From Pilatotrama ljubarskyi (lineage: Eukaryota; Basidiomycota; Agaricomycetes; Polyporales; Polyporaceae): a stretch of DNA of 64,000 nucleotides. A model generated the notes under the pieces. It ran no database searches and was not told the origin of the DNA. It saw only the letters and a program-made list of their open reading frames with translations. The stretch's first letter is position 1. Every line of letters starts with the position of its first letter. Of the stretch, positions 23,937-34,969 are shown one piece after another. The position numbers and the translations under genes were made by a program. The DNA is taken from NCBI GenBank assembly GCA_022385805.1, contig MU277702.1:124001-188000 (forward strand). Reading direction: 5' to 3'.

Positions 23937-24379
23937 TGGGTGACTATCCGTAGGCCATTTGGATACAGTTTTGGAACGTCCAGATGCCAAACCCGAGTGT
24001 CTCGAATTTTCAGCGTGACATTTTTAAACTCCGACCTTGTTTTCCAAAGTTCGGCTAAGGCAAGGAGCGCCCGTGGAGTCGTTCTAACCTCCAGATTTCA
24101 GGCGGCCTTTTCAGCCATTCCAAACCTCGCTTATGCTGCCTGCGCCGCCCGGCTGAGCTTTCTGGTGCCAAATTTAGTAGCAGTTACCCCATCTGTGATA
24201 TCATACACCGTCACGCCCTGAGCCACCCGGCCTCTCGAGTATATTCCAGACCTGTTGCTAAACTGGAACCACTCTAGGGTTACGGTCTGGAGGATTTGGT
24301 TCGGGTCGCCCCTGTCACGCTGTTTCAAAGTCCGACATGTGGAAGAACTGTGTCCAGATTTCCTATGGATAGTCACCCA
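23937..24379. mobile_element. Nested MITE-like inverted-repeat element, 443 bp
   Basis: The left end starts TGGGTGACTATCCGTAGG and the right end, read on the minus strand, starts TGGGTGACTATCCATAGG. The similarity continues imperfectly for about 30 bp (TGGATACAGTT versus TGGACACAGTT). The interior has no transposase. I could not identify a clear target duplication, so the exact ends and superfamily are uncertain. It lies wholly inside the larger CACTA-like element; it may be a nested insertion or part of that element's own structure. Confidence 0.55.
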
Positions 24380-25328
24380 ATGTGTGATATAGCAGAATTT
24401 ATATCCATCCTGCCACTAGATGAGCTTACATACGTACATGTGAAGCGGTTACTAAGTAGTAAAGATCATGTATATAGTGCCTCAAATAGCAGATTTCACT
24501 GCATATCAGTTATGCTTATCGTAAGAGTTCGTCACCTTACAAGCTTGTACTACCGTGCACTCATGTCTCGCGGGCGGCGACTGATGACCGAATCACAACT
24601 TCTGGAGGACCAAAAACACCCTAGGGAAGCAGTGAGCTCACCATTATAGAGATTGACATGCCCGAGAGGCGTCATATAATAAGCACTGACCGTTGGCCGG
24701 AAGAGCTGGCTGCTTACCAGTGTGAAGACTACTCGAGAGTGCAACGAAGCCTACCAGTGTCGCTCACGCTCTCGGTAGCAAGGACCATAGCACTAGTGGC
24801 TCGGAGAGGGATGGTAAAGCACCTTCACAATCTGACTCACCTCAGAAATCGACGCATAGGTGGACTTACGGAGGAGGGCCCGAGAACCTGAGGTGTCGAG
24901 CTTGGGGCCGAGTACTAGTAGGGTAGACGGTGAGAGGAGATACGAGGGGCTGCAGCCTGTGCCGCACGCTGCGCGTATATATAGCGGTACCACCGCCAAG
25001 GGCGTCCTGGACTCCGAGCATCGAGAAGGTGGCCAGGTTATCACGATATCGATAGCATGATCTTCAGGCCGTTAAAGCCTGCTCTGGCAACATCGGAAAG
25101 CCTACCATACCAGAGAGTCTTCGCCATGCTGAATGTAGCGCATAGGCGGGGTACGAAAAGATTGGAGAGATGCCGTTTCGCAGACAGAAAACTCTACGGA
25201 ACCGTCACAGATTCAGCTCATCTCCAAATTCCTGTTTCCTCCATAATCTAATGTATCTTATCTCCGATTTTGCATGCAATTCTGTCCGGATTTCTTGGAT
25301 ACACTGTATTCCGGAGCATATCCGCCTT

Positions 25329-25353
25329 CGGACATTTTGGCGGTTTTGCAGTG
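25329..25353 (-). repeat. Right terminal inverted repeat of the CACTA-like element
   Basis: It is the reverse complement of the left terminal repeat with no mismatch over 25 bp, and is followed directly by ACT at 25354-25356. Confidence 0.85.
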
Positions 25354-26215
25354 ACTCGACCAAGTCCCGCCAGCGTTCGGTGCACTTAGTACATGCCGTA
25401 CCTGGATGCTCCACATTGTGAGGCTTCTCAACGACGACCCGACCCATTATGTCCAGTGCCCGGACATCCTCGCTCTGGAGAAGGAGGTCATAGAATGGGG
25501 CTTGTCGCAGTGGGATGCGACCTCAAGGGACCAGCAGCCTCCCCCGATGATTGACTCCAAGGTCTGTGTGTTGCCCTAAGGTATGCTATCGCACCGAGCC
25601 GCGTACATAGGTGTCTGGCTAACAATCTTGTCGTAGATACCAGCAGTTCTCTACCCTTTCAAACAGGGTACTGCTCCACGAATGCCGCTATGTACTGTCT
25701 CCACATTCTTCGCATTTCCTTGCGTTACCTCGGCCTCGTGCTCCCTCATCCTTCATGCCCTCAGATTTGCTCTAATCGCAGTGCATTCCACGGATGTGTT
25801 CGTACATCATAGTGGCAACTCGACTACAGGTGTGCAGTGGCGGGCACGCGGGTTGAACTCCCCGGTACCTCTCTGCCTACAGTATTGCATACCTGCCAGT
25901 GCAGCAGAATCATCTCCACCACTGTTGGCTAATAGACGTGTATATACTTCATGCTCTAGACAACCGACGTCTTATGTGTGAGTTCCGCGCTTGTACGTCG
26001 CGTAGCAACAAAGTTTGTCCCGAGTATGCACCGTGACACTTGGGCAAAAGACAGGGAGCTTTGAGAGGAAGCTGCAACGCCGGTACATTTCCCAGATGGG
26101 TGTACATCCGCATGGCGGGTACGACGGCATGCAACCTCGGCCTTAGCCCTCAATCGGAACGGGTCCGGGCACGGAGGCACTCTGACGGCAGCCGCACTGC
26201 TACAGGCTACAGCGA

Positions 26216-26290
26216 TGTAGTACCCTGCAGTTGGGTCGGGGTGACGGTTGCGAGAGGCGCATCTGCGTGTATGTTGCGAACGAGATCAGC
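26216..26290 (-). pseudogene. Relic of NDUFAF7 exon sequence
   Basis: On the minus strand one frame reads ISFATYTQMRLSQP, matching VSFATYMQMCLSHP of NDUFAF7 at 10 of 14 positions. After a roughly 13-bp insertion that shifts frame, PTAGYYI follows, matching PTAGYYM in the intact gene. The nucleotide match covers about 19949-20035 of the intact gene. No other NDUFAF7 exons are recognisable on either side, so this is a small broken duplicate, not a second gene. Confidence 0.65.
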
Positions 26291-26916
26291 CGTGGAGTCG
26301 TTCAGGCAACCTAGCGACATTTCCACAGAAAGATGTATTCTTGGTAATACAAGTTTGAAAACGGCCTAATTACACAGGGGCTGCGTCTGGACGAGCGATC
26401 CGAACAGCGAGAAGGGGGCTGACAGAATCGGAGTCACCAGCATCGTGCTTTGGCACTTTCACCGAAAGTTCGCAAAGCCTGGTCTGTCGCTCGTTTCGAC
26501 CACACCCGATTGGCGGAGACATACCTTCGTTGTGTCCCGCAGGATATTCTCCGCCCTAGTAACGCCCTCGGAACCGGTCGCATAACGTCGTGTCAAGAGA
26601 GGGACACTTCCTGCGCAGGCAGCGCGTGCTTGCGCACCGACGACTCCGTGAGAGCGAAGGCAGGATACCGCTCCGTGGTAGGTTGTTCAGTACAGGAATT
26701 CGGCTCCGTGTCCAAGTCAAATCGCCCTTCGCGCTGTGAGAGTGCGGCTCCATCTGACCTCACTGCTTCGCCTCCACGATAGCTATCTGGCAATGTGATC
26801 AAATGACACGAGTGAGTCAGAAAGCGAAGAGTACGAGGTAAACGCGGGGGGAAAGAATGAGCGACTGCCAGTAGCGCGCACGCGCGCGGAGCCGGGCGTG
26901 ACTTGCTTTTCGACGG

Positions 26917-26924
26917 TTTATAAT
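26917..26924 (+). promoter_or_regulatory. TATA-like element upstream of eIF6
   Basis: The sequence TTTATAAT lies about 130 bp before the eIF6 ATG at 27054, with a pyrimidine-rich leader between. It is a plausible core promoter by position. Confidence 0.4.
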
Positions 26925-27053
26925 TTGTACGCGCCGCTCGTTCTCAGACACCAACCACTCGCTCACTCGCCTCTACACCCTCTACGCCCTCTTCCGCGTT
27001 ACCACTCAGCACCCAGAACACTTAGAAGATCACAGGAATACCCCGAAGCGAAA

Positions 27054-28030
27054 ATGGCTACCCGTACGTCTCTGCTCATCGCGCAAAGCGAGAGAAGACA
27101 CGCGTAAATCGACTAACCTCTTCGCAAAGGCATCCAATTCGAAAACAGCAGCGATATCGGTGTATTCTCCAAGCTGACGAACAGCTACTGCTTGTGCGCC
27201 ATCCAGGGCAGCACGAACTTCTACTCCGCGTTCGAGAGCGAACTCGGAGATGTCATCCCGATCGTCCACACGAGCATTGGCGGAACGAGAATTGTTGGTC
27301 GGCTAACAGCAGGTGCGCTCACTCTTGTGCTCATCCCTGGAATCTCTCACTCACGCCGATCACATTAGGTAACCGTCACGGCCTGCTTGTACCCTCTACG
27401 ACCACCGACCAAGAACTTCAACACCTTCGTAACTCTCTCCCTGATTCTGTCGCGATCCAGAGAGTAGAGGAGAGGCTGTCTGCCCTCGGGAACGTCATCG
27501 CATGCAATGACTACGTTGCGCTTGTACATCCCGACATCGATCGCGAGACGGAAGAGATTATTGCGGACGTGCTGAAGGTGGAAGTGTTCCGACAGACGAT
27601 CGCGGATAACGTCCTCGTAGGAAGCTATGCAGTCATCTCGAACCAGGGAGGCATTGTCCACCCGAAGACGAGCATACAGGACCAGGACGAGCTGAGCAGT
27701 CTGCTCCAAGTGCCCCTCGTGGTATGTACCATTTGGAGTATCTCTGGGATGCGCGATCTTGATACGACGCCGTCCACTAGGCCGGTACGGTCAACCGTGG
27801 GTCCGATGTACTGGGCGCAGGTCTCGTGGTGAACGATTGGTGTGCCTTCACCGGGCTTGATACGACGGCGACCGAAATCAGCGTCATCGAAGCGGCGTTC
27901 AGTGCGTCCTTGTTACGTCCAATGGCATATCTGCGGACGAGACTAACGTCATCCTCCAGAATTGCAAGGCCAGAGTTCGGCAGCAGTCATTGGCGAGATG
28001 CGGGATTCGCTCATCGACAGTTGGGCATGA
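27054..28030 (+). CDS. TIF6: Eukaryotic translation initiation factor 6 (eIF6/Tif6)
   Basis: It binds the 60S ribosomal subunit, keeps it from joining 40S too early, and is needed for 60S biogenesis in the nucleolus and its release in the cytoplasm. Exons are 27054-27063, 27130-27312, 27369-27721, 27781-27901 and 27960-28030, all GT-AG; the first has only 10 nt. The protein starts [20 protein letters not shown]. It shows the pentein-fold repeats: [90 protein letters not shown] and [14 protein letters not shown], ending [10 protein letters not shown]. Length (about 245 aa) matches the family. No lesion is seen. Confidence 0.96.
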
Positions 28031-28456
28031 ACGTGCTTCATGTTCCGTCGTTGGACTTGGGTTTTCGATTTCCTCGTGTGTTGTATCGATCCATTCGTGT
28101 AGTGTCGCATACTGGGGTCAAAGTCAGAAGCAGTCTAGTCATCCTGTATCTCTACTACGAACTCTACGCCATTAAATGTAGACGTGTGCATGTTCTGCGA
28201 ACTATTGCTGTTCACGTTGGAGCCTCGAGGACGTGCCGGCAGACTGGGACGATCGGGGCGTGACTGACGCGGGCCACGCGCGATGCACGCGCAAGACTCG
28301 AGCAAGACGCGGTGCGCGACTCACTCGGCCATAGGCCCATAGCACTGAGCAGGCATTTCATCTCCCTCTATCTCTCTTCCCCGCAACGATCCTGCCAACC
28401 CTCTCCTCTTTATCTCCTCGCGTCAGTTCTCGGAGAAACAAGACACAAATTTACCC
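28031..28456. other. Intergenic, paladin promoter region
   Basis: This 426-bp gap lies between eIF6 and the next same-strand gene. A pyrimidine-rich tract near 28350-28420 (repeated CTC) precedes the paladin start. No gene is visible. Confidence 0.5.
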
Positions 28457-31400
28457 ATGTCGTTGGACCATAGTGCTCCGAACGGCGCTGTTTCGAATGG
28501 ACATCGTCCGGCTTCTGCACCCCCGCAGGTGCCCCCTGGATCCGCCATGCAGCGGAGACCAGTCGAGGGAGATTTGCGGCATCGCCTCTTAAGTAGCTCC
28601 GTCGCGGAACCCTTGGGCACCTCAGATACGCCCCCTCTAGACCTCATGCCTCAGCTGCAGCGCTCAGGACCGTCTGTGGTGAAGACCAGGACGGGCAGTG
28701 TACTATCTCGCGGGTTCATCCTTAAGACCGATCACTACCCTTCAGGTACGCCCCAACAGCCCTGCTGTATATGCCCTCGTACTCAAGATAGTGTTCCGCA
28801 GGCCGAGCCCTTGACCTTGATATCAACGTACATGGCGCTCCTAACTTCAGAGCGCCTAGGCAGGGTAACCTGAACGTCTACGGCGTCGCGCAACCACGTA
28901 CCCAAGGGCTACGGGCAATTCTATCAGTACTACGCTGTCGGCCTAACATCCCTAATCCCACTCATGTAGTGTGGTTCTGTACTCGAGAGGAGCCTCTTGG
29001 TACGTCTGTTCTGGCTTTTCTGCTCGAGACGCTGGTGGTCGTGGTGGTAAGGCGGTTGGCGAGCGCTGGCGACCTACTATCTTTCCCGGCGTACACTCCT
29101 CGAATATAAGGCGAGATATTGATTGTGCACGTCTCTTCTCAAAGTGTATATCTCCGGTCGTCCCTTTGTCCTGCGCGATGCTTCCGAGCCTCGAAGGACT
29201 CTGAAGCTGTCGGACCGAGCGGAAAATCTCGAGGATATCGAGAGACGTCTGAAGAATGACATTCTGGCAGAAGCTAACAAGTGAGTGCAGGTATGACTCT
29301 CAGCGTACGGAGGGTAACCATTGCATCAGGTATGGTGGCTTAGTTCTGACTCACAACGAAGTCGGTGAGAGGAGAAGTTCATGACACTGGTCCGAGAAAC
29401 ATTCTGAATGTGCGCTGCACTAGCGTCCGATGCGGGCGAAGGTGAAGGCGCTATTCTTCCAACATGGACCGCTGTAGACAGTGGCAATGTCAGGACGCAA
29501 CGAGAATTGATGGAGTACATGCGCAAGGATGGTTGGAATGTCGAGGTAACTCTGAGCTCTCGCATCGTCTCGCGTTCATTATGTGCTCACCCATTTCTTC
29601 CAGTACCAGCGGTATGTCGCACCGCGCCCGGCCAGGTATGCTGCTCATTTGTCACAGGATCCCAATTTCTCCGGACCGACCCATCGAGGTGAGTAGAAGC
29701 TTTGTCTCGGGAGACTGCGGATGCTCACAGAAACGCTCAGGATAACTACTTGGATGCGTACCTGCGTGTCATCAAGGAAACCGATCCCCTCTCGACCGCT
29801 CTGGTCTTCAACTGTGGCATGGGTGCTGTGCGCACGACGTTTGCCATGGTGGCCGCGTGCATAGTGCGCAGAAAGCAGTTGATTGACCGCGGGCTGGAGG
29901 ATCCGTACGCCGCGAAATCTGTCGGGTCCAAGTCCGGTATAAGCACGGTGGGTAGTGTTGTGAGAGATCGGCGACTGTACTGAGAATAGTCTGTGCAGCC
30001 CTCTAGTCGAGCGCAAGCCGTACGTCTTGCCAGACCCTTCTTGTCTTGGCCGAGATGCCTAATTGGCGCTTTTCCTCTAGCCAACGAATGCCAAGATCCT
30101 GCAAGCACTCGAGCAAGCCAGTGCTCAGCAGGATATGAGCCGGTCGCTCCTGCGAATCACTTACATTCTCCAGCAACGTGCGGAACTTCTCATCGTCGCT
30201 GAGCATGGACTCATAGCTCTGCACAGAACTGGACACTAAGCACTCGCAATCAGCCATAGAGCTCCTGCTTACTCACCCATCGCTCCTGGAAGCGCTCCGG
30301 AAAGCCTACATGGGTAACTACGGTATCATCCTCAGTCTGCTCGGATGCTTGGAGCACGGTGTGAAGGCAAAGAAGCTCGTGGACAAGGTCATTGACGTCT
30401 GTGGGTGATCTATACTCCTTGCATTCCCAACGCCTTGCTGACTGAGGTGGTAAGGCGATCATGTCGTCAACTTGCGCGAGGAGATCTTCACTAACCGGGT
30501 CCGCTACTCCCTGACTACTGCAGTAGACGACAAGGAGCGGGAGAAGTACTTGAACAAAGCGGTCAAGTCCCTGGAGAAATAGTAGGTGACTGATTTATGT
30601 CAACGTGGATGTCAAGTGACGCTCTCCCCCCTTGCCTCTGAAGCTTCTTCGCCATAGCTTTCGCCAACTATGTGGAGATGCAGGACGACTTCAAGCAAAC
30701 CTTCGCTGATTGGCTCAAGGTATCATACTGTTCACACTTACTTCTACGCACGCTGACTCCTTGGTATTCCCAGCCGCGCACTGAGATTTGGACGTAAGTA
30801 CTACAGGCGTCCAAGTCTGCACCATGGCTGAGTGGATGTGAAGTCAGGTCACCTTCTTGCGCAAGTCGCACGGCTCACGGCTGAATGTGTTTACGCCCAT
30901 CAACGATCTTTCCGCTCTTTCTAGAACCGGCGCCGGCGACCGTGCGCTGTTACCCGGTCAGCAAGGCGACCTCACTATTGCTGGTGGGCAAATTCTCGGG
31001 GATGAGTACTCGGATCATGTTGTGAAGGTGAGTGCGGGATGCGCGCATTTCTTCGTATACTGACACAACCATACAGAACCGGAGTGGTATCATCCTCCGA
31101 GAAGGGTACGTTCCAAGCCATAGATCATACAAGCTTCTGACTCATGTATCTGCCTGAAGTACACTGCTGAAGTCAGATCAGTGGCTCAGCCGCTCGACCC
31201 ACGTCGCGCACGGCGTGCGAGGCGCTATAAATTTCCGCAACATACCCGGCACGAACATCTATGCACTCGGCCAACCGACTCTTGAGGCGATCGATGAGGT
31301 CGTCAGCCGCGTGCACGCTGCGCATCCCGAGGCTTCGCGCATCATGTGGATCACCTTGCGTGAAGAGCCCATCGTATACGTGAACGGCGCACCATACTGC

Positions 31401-34400
31401 TTGAGGCGAGAGCGGTTCTCTCTCCGCAACATGAAGGGTAAGCTTTCTTATAGGTGTGTGACTGAGCGGGGCGGTGACTGATAGTCTCTTCCTGTAGACT
31501 ATGGGGGCATTTCAGCTAGTCGTCTGGAGATGCTCGAAGAACGGCTCCGCGATGATGTTGTGAATGAAGTCCATGCCTTTGGTGGACGGTCAGCATCTCC
31601 TTTCTCCTCCCATGATCCTTTGCTGATGTCTGGGCAGACTTCTCCTACACACTGAAACACCCGATGGTTCCGTCGTACCTATCTGGGAGGAAGTTGACCC
31701 AGAGAACGTCATGGTACTGAAGGAGGTCATGGCCCAGCGCAGGCACGTTGCTGAGGGCGTCGAGCTCGGATACGCGCGTATTCCTATCACTGCGGAGCGT
31801 CCACCGGACTTCTCTGACTTGAGCGAGCTCATCGAGGTGATGATCCGCTGCAATGCATCTGATGCGCCCATTATCATCAACTGCCAGCTCGGCCGTGGGC
31901 GGAGCACGCTCACTGCGGTGAGGCAGAACCTCGAGCTCTCTAGGATTTTGGCTCATTGCGCGCGACTAGGTCATCCTGCTCCTCATCAAGCAGTGGCTCG
32001 CGCGAGCGACGCGCCTGAGAGACCCTTCTACCCCGGGCCCAATGAAGAGGTCGCTGACAACCTCGTCTATGACGACCGTAGATGGGGTTGTACCACACCA
32101 CACGACTCGCCACTCGTACCAAATCATCAGCAGTACGTGGCACCATTTACTATGCATGACGAGGCAGCTTACAATCTGCTCGCGCGTCCAGACCTACTTC
32201 GCGTTATTCGCAAGGGTCCTATGGTAAAACAGGCCGTGGACGATGCCATAGACCAATGCTCTGAGGTTTTCAACCTGCGCGACGCGATCGAAGAGGCGCG
32301 GGCCCGTGCAGAACAGGAGACGGACGAGCGGCAGCGGAGGCTTCACGCGCACCGCGGGTTGCAGAACCTGCGACGATATTTCGAGCTCATCATCTTCCAG
32401 GCATATTTGCAGTCGACGGAGCCGGACACGATGCAGACGCACGAATCATTCGAGTCCTTTGTCAAGGAACGGCCCGGTACGTCTACACCCACTTCCCCGG
32501 GTATCCCGCCAACTTGGTCATCATCAATATTCACGATGAGTGGTAGTGATCAAGACGTTCGAGAAGGAGCTCATGTCAGAGGACCTGAACACGCTCAAGC
32601 CGCTCGAGCGAGTGGATGTTTCAGACGGTGTTCCGCTCCCCGACGAAGTACGGAAGGTCGTCATGAATCGTTCAGGAAGTATTCTGTCCGCATCGACAAT
32701 CCTCAAGAGCGATTTCTTCTCGAACCTGCAGAAGATGAGCCTGCCTGAGTACGTTTTCAAACCATTGCAAACCACTTGTGATTTGTCCTAATGTGCGCAC
32801 AGACGGATCGAAGGCGCGCCCAACTTCAGGCGGGTGCCACTCGCTCTGCGGTTGGTGTCATCCCCCGCCTCTACTCCGGGTTCCGAAGAGCAAGACCGGA
32901 TTGACTTCGTGGCTGCCCATGACGACAGATGGGTATGTGGGACGTACGTCAATATCTGTGCCGTATATGAGTTTTTCCGGGACGCTGACAGATGATGATA
33001 GCGGCATGCCGACCGTGGATGGGTGAGTGACACAAGAATCGCATCGCTATACGTGGATTGACATGCATACAGGTTGAGGCGAGTGCTGCAACGAGTTAAT
33101 GCACATCCCGAAGGGAGCAATTGGGTCTACTGGACCTCGCTGAGAGAGGTCAGTCGTTCCCTCCCGTAGATACGGGATAATCACTGACCATAGTGTAGGA
33201 ACCGGTGATCTACGTTGCAGGCCGTCCGCATGTGCTCCGCCTTGTCGATAAACCTCTCGAGAATGTCGAGTAAGCCCAGCCGTGTACTGAAAACATGCTT
33301 TTGCTGACGACTGCACGCAAGAGCAACTGGCGTCACTACGTCCATGGTCGAAGCGATGGAAGATAGCCTCAAGCGAGATGTTTTGCGTGAAGTGCGCGAC
33401 GGAGAAGGCCGCATTCTGTTGCACGATGAGGTGGAGGAAAGGCCTGGTGTATTCTCAATCATCCCCATTTGGGAGCAGGTCGAAGAGGAAGACATCATGA
33501 CCCCACGGGATGTCTACAACCTCATGGTCAAAGAAGGCTACAGGGTCTGTCCCTCTTTAGGACCGCATGATATCGCCCATACTGAATTCCTCACAGGTGG
33601 ATTATGACCGGGTGGCCGTGGTATGTACAGTCATGCAGACCTCACGTCGAAACCCTCCTGACGTTGTTTCCAGACCGACGAACAGGCGCCTTTGCCCGGA
33701 GCACTCTCGCAACTTCTCATGCGTGTTCGCTCTGGCCTCCAGAGCGGTCAGGCAGCCGATTTCATCTTCAACTGTCAGATGGGCCGTGGGCGTACGACGA
33801 CCGGCATGGTCACTGCCTGTCTCATCGCTACGACTATGACTTGGGAGCATGAACGGGAGAATCTGCTGAAGGACGAGGATCAGAATGGTAACGCGCTCGA
33901 GCAATACGATTCCATTGACGGCCCGTCAGAGGAGGAGGCCTACTTGCAGGGTGAGCATGCATCTTTTACCCGTGTTGTTGGGTGACCTGAGCTCATCGAG
34001 TGTCGGTAGGCGAGTACAAGGTCATCTTGCAACTCGTCAGCGTGCTCTCGCATGGGAAGCTCGCAAAGCGCTTGACGGATCGTGCAATTGACCAGATGCA
34101 AGACGTCCAAAACCTGCGCAAGGCAATCTATGAGTGCGTGCTGAGTTGTACGGCTCGCTCCCCATGAGACCGGCAAGCTGATTGCAATCCTCGCCCCCCT
34201 CGCTCCTCCCCCGTGCATAGCTACAAGCTGAAGGTCGAGGCGTGCGAGAAGGGCAGCACCAAGCACCGCAAGTTGATGGATCTCGGGGTCAACTACCTGT
34301 ATGGCGTGGTTGAATAATCCTGCTGAGGTCTGATGGCTGACTTGTTGGCGATGTTCTCCAGGTACCGATACGGCACGCTCATCGTGTTTGCAAACTACCT

Positions 34401-34503
34401 CATCGAGATGCGGGAGGGCAATATCGAGGAGGTGAGCTTCCCTGCTTGGCTGCAGGAGCGGAGGGAAATTACGATGCTGCTCGGGCGGCGGTCTCTGGAC
34501 TGA
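28457..34503 (+). CDS. Paladin-like protein with three phosphatase-type repeats
   Basis: Large multi-exon protein of the paladin/PALD1 group, often annotated in fungi as inositol-hexakisphosphate-phosphatase-like; animal paladin is linked to phosphoinositide and growth-factor signalling. It begins MSLDHSAPNGAVSNGHRPAS, followed by a Pro/Ser-rich leader. Three repeats each carry a REEP-type segment (CTREEPLVYVCGRPFVLRD, ITLREEPIVYVNG, TSLREEPVIYVAGRPHVLR) and a Cys-X5-Arg loop: VFNCGMGAVRTTFAM (Cys codon 29813), IINCQLGRGRSTLTA (31882) and IFNCQMGRGRTTTGMV (33773). All three therefore keep both P-loop residues. The C-terminus, RYGTLIVFANYLIEMREGN and then LLGRRSLD, reaches TGA at 34501-34503. 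Exon borders are approximate, with about 20 short introns. Catalytic activity is not proven for fungal members. Confidence 0.85.
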
Positions 34504-34969
34504 GTGCACTTGCTCTGGATTGCTATGGATTGTACTACTTCGAATATATTGCATCCTCATGTACCTCCCTGTGCTGAGATACGGCACGTTACCACTATGC
34601 TTTCTGCATCAGTATCATGATGAGCGTGAACTGAAAACCGTCCAGGCCGAGCTGGACGAGGAGGGAAGCGCTGGATGAGGCAGGATAAATATCAGTCGCC
34701 GTGGCAGCTGCACGTGATGGGAGAGCTGGCTCACCGCCTTGAAGGCTGCTTGAACTGTTCCCGCCACCGCCAACTGCGCTCTGCTTGTCGTCCTCTCCCG
34801 CCATCTCACCACAAGGCCTTCTTTTCCTTCTGTCCTTCACTACCATCTCCCTCGCGCTCGCCGCGCACGACGTCTTCCACGACTCCGCACACGACGCCGC
34901 CTTCGTTACCTACACCGCCGGCTGGTATAATTCCTTCTCACACCCCGTCCACTCTCGTCGACGTTCCAT
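34504..34969. other. Intergenic, pyrimidine-rich leader
   Basis: This 466-bp interval ends in a C/T-rich tract (34795-34930) before the next start codon, as is common in fungal promoters and leaders. ORFs here are short and without motifs. Confidence 0.45.

Larger units (their letters stand above)
23582..25353. mobile_element. Non-autonomous CACTA-like DNA transposon, 1,772 bp
   Basis: The ends are perfect 25-bp terminal inverted repeats (23582-23606 and 25329-25353) beginning CACTGCAAAACCGCC. They are flanked by direct 3-bp copies of ACT (23579-23581 and 25354-25356). CACT-type termini with a 3-bp duplication are the hallmark of the CACTA/EnSpm (CMC) superfamily. Just inside both ends, TCCGG and GGATA-type short motifs recur, like the subterminal repeats of that group. 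No transposase ORF is visible, so it is probably non-autonomous. A separate inverted-repeat element is nested at 23937-24379. Perfect terminal repeats suggest a recent insertion, and the host reading frame is restored by precise removal. Confidence 0.8.
23259..25579 (+). pseudogene. DUF6914-like gene split by a transposable element
   Basis: The left part, 23259-23581, encodes MCTSPIATRLIVGGIYIIIF, then FHWALYHH, GQKYHIRSAGTGCIPDHA and SFLLVGLVRIGHCDPAEM. The right part, 25357-25579, encodes CRTWMLHIVRLLNDDPTHYV and ends at TAA 25577-25579. The order of an HWAL block, a KYH block, a hydrophobic strand and a C-terminal CRTWxLxxVRLL block resembles small agaricomycete proteins annotated DUF6914; this naming is from memory and only moderately sure. 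The halves are separated by a 1,772-bp element with a 3-bp target duplication. Removing the element and one duplicate gives an uninterrupted 181-residue frame, so the gene was probably intact before insertion. No role is known. The ATG at 23259 has a favourable context (CCCGCC upstream). Confidence 0.7.
25580..27053. other. 1.5-kb interval with an NDUFAF7 relic, otherwise empty
   Basis: Apart from the short NDUFAF7-derived fragment at 26216-26290 and the eIF6 promoter near 26917, I see no gene. ORFs such as 25682-25981 and 26450-26782 lack motifs. The 26820-26910 stretch is purine-rich and then alternates CGCG. Confidence 0.5.
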
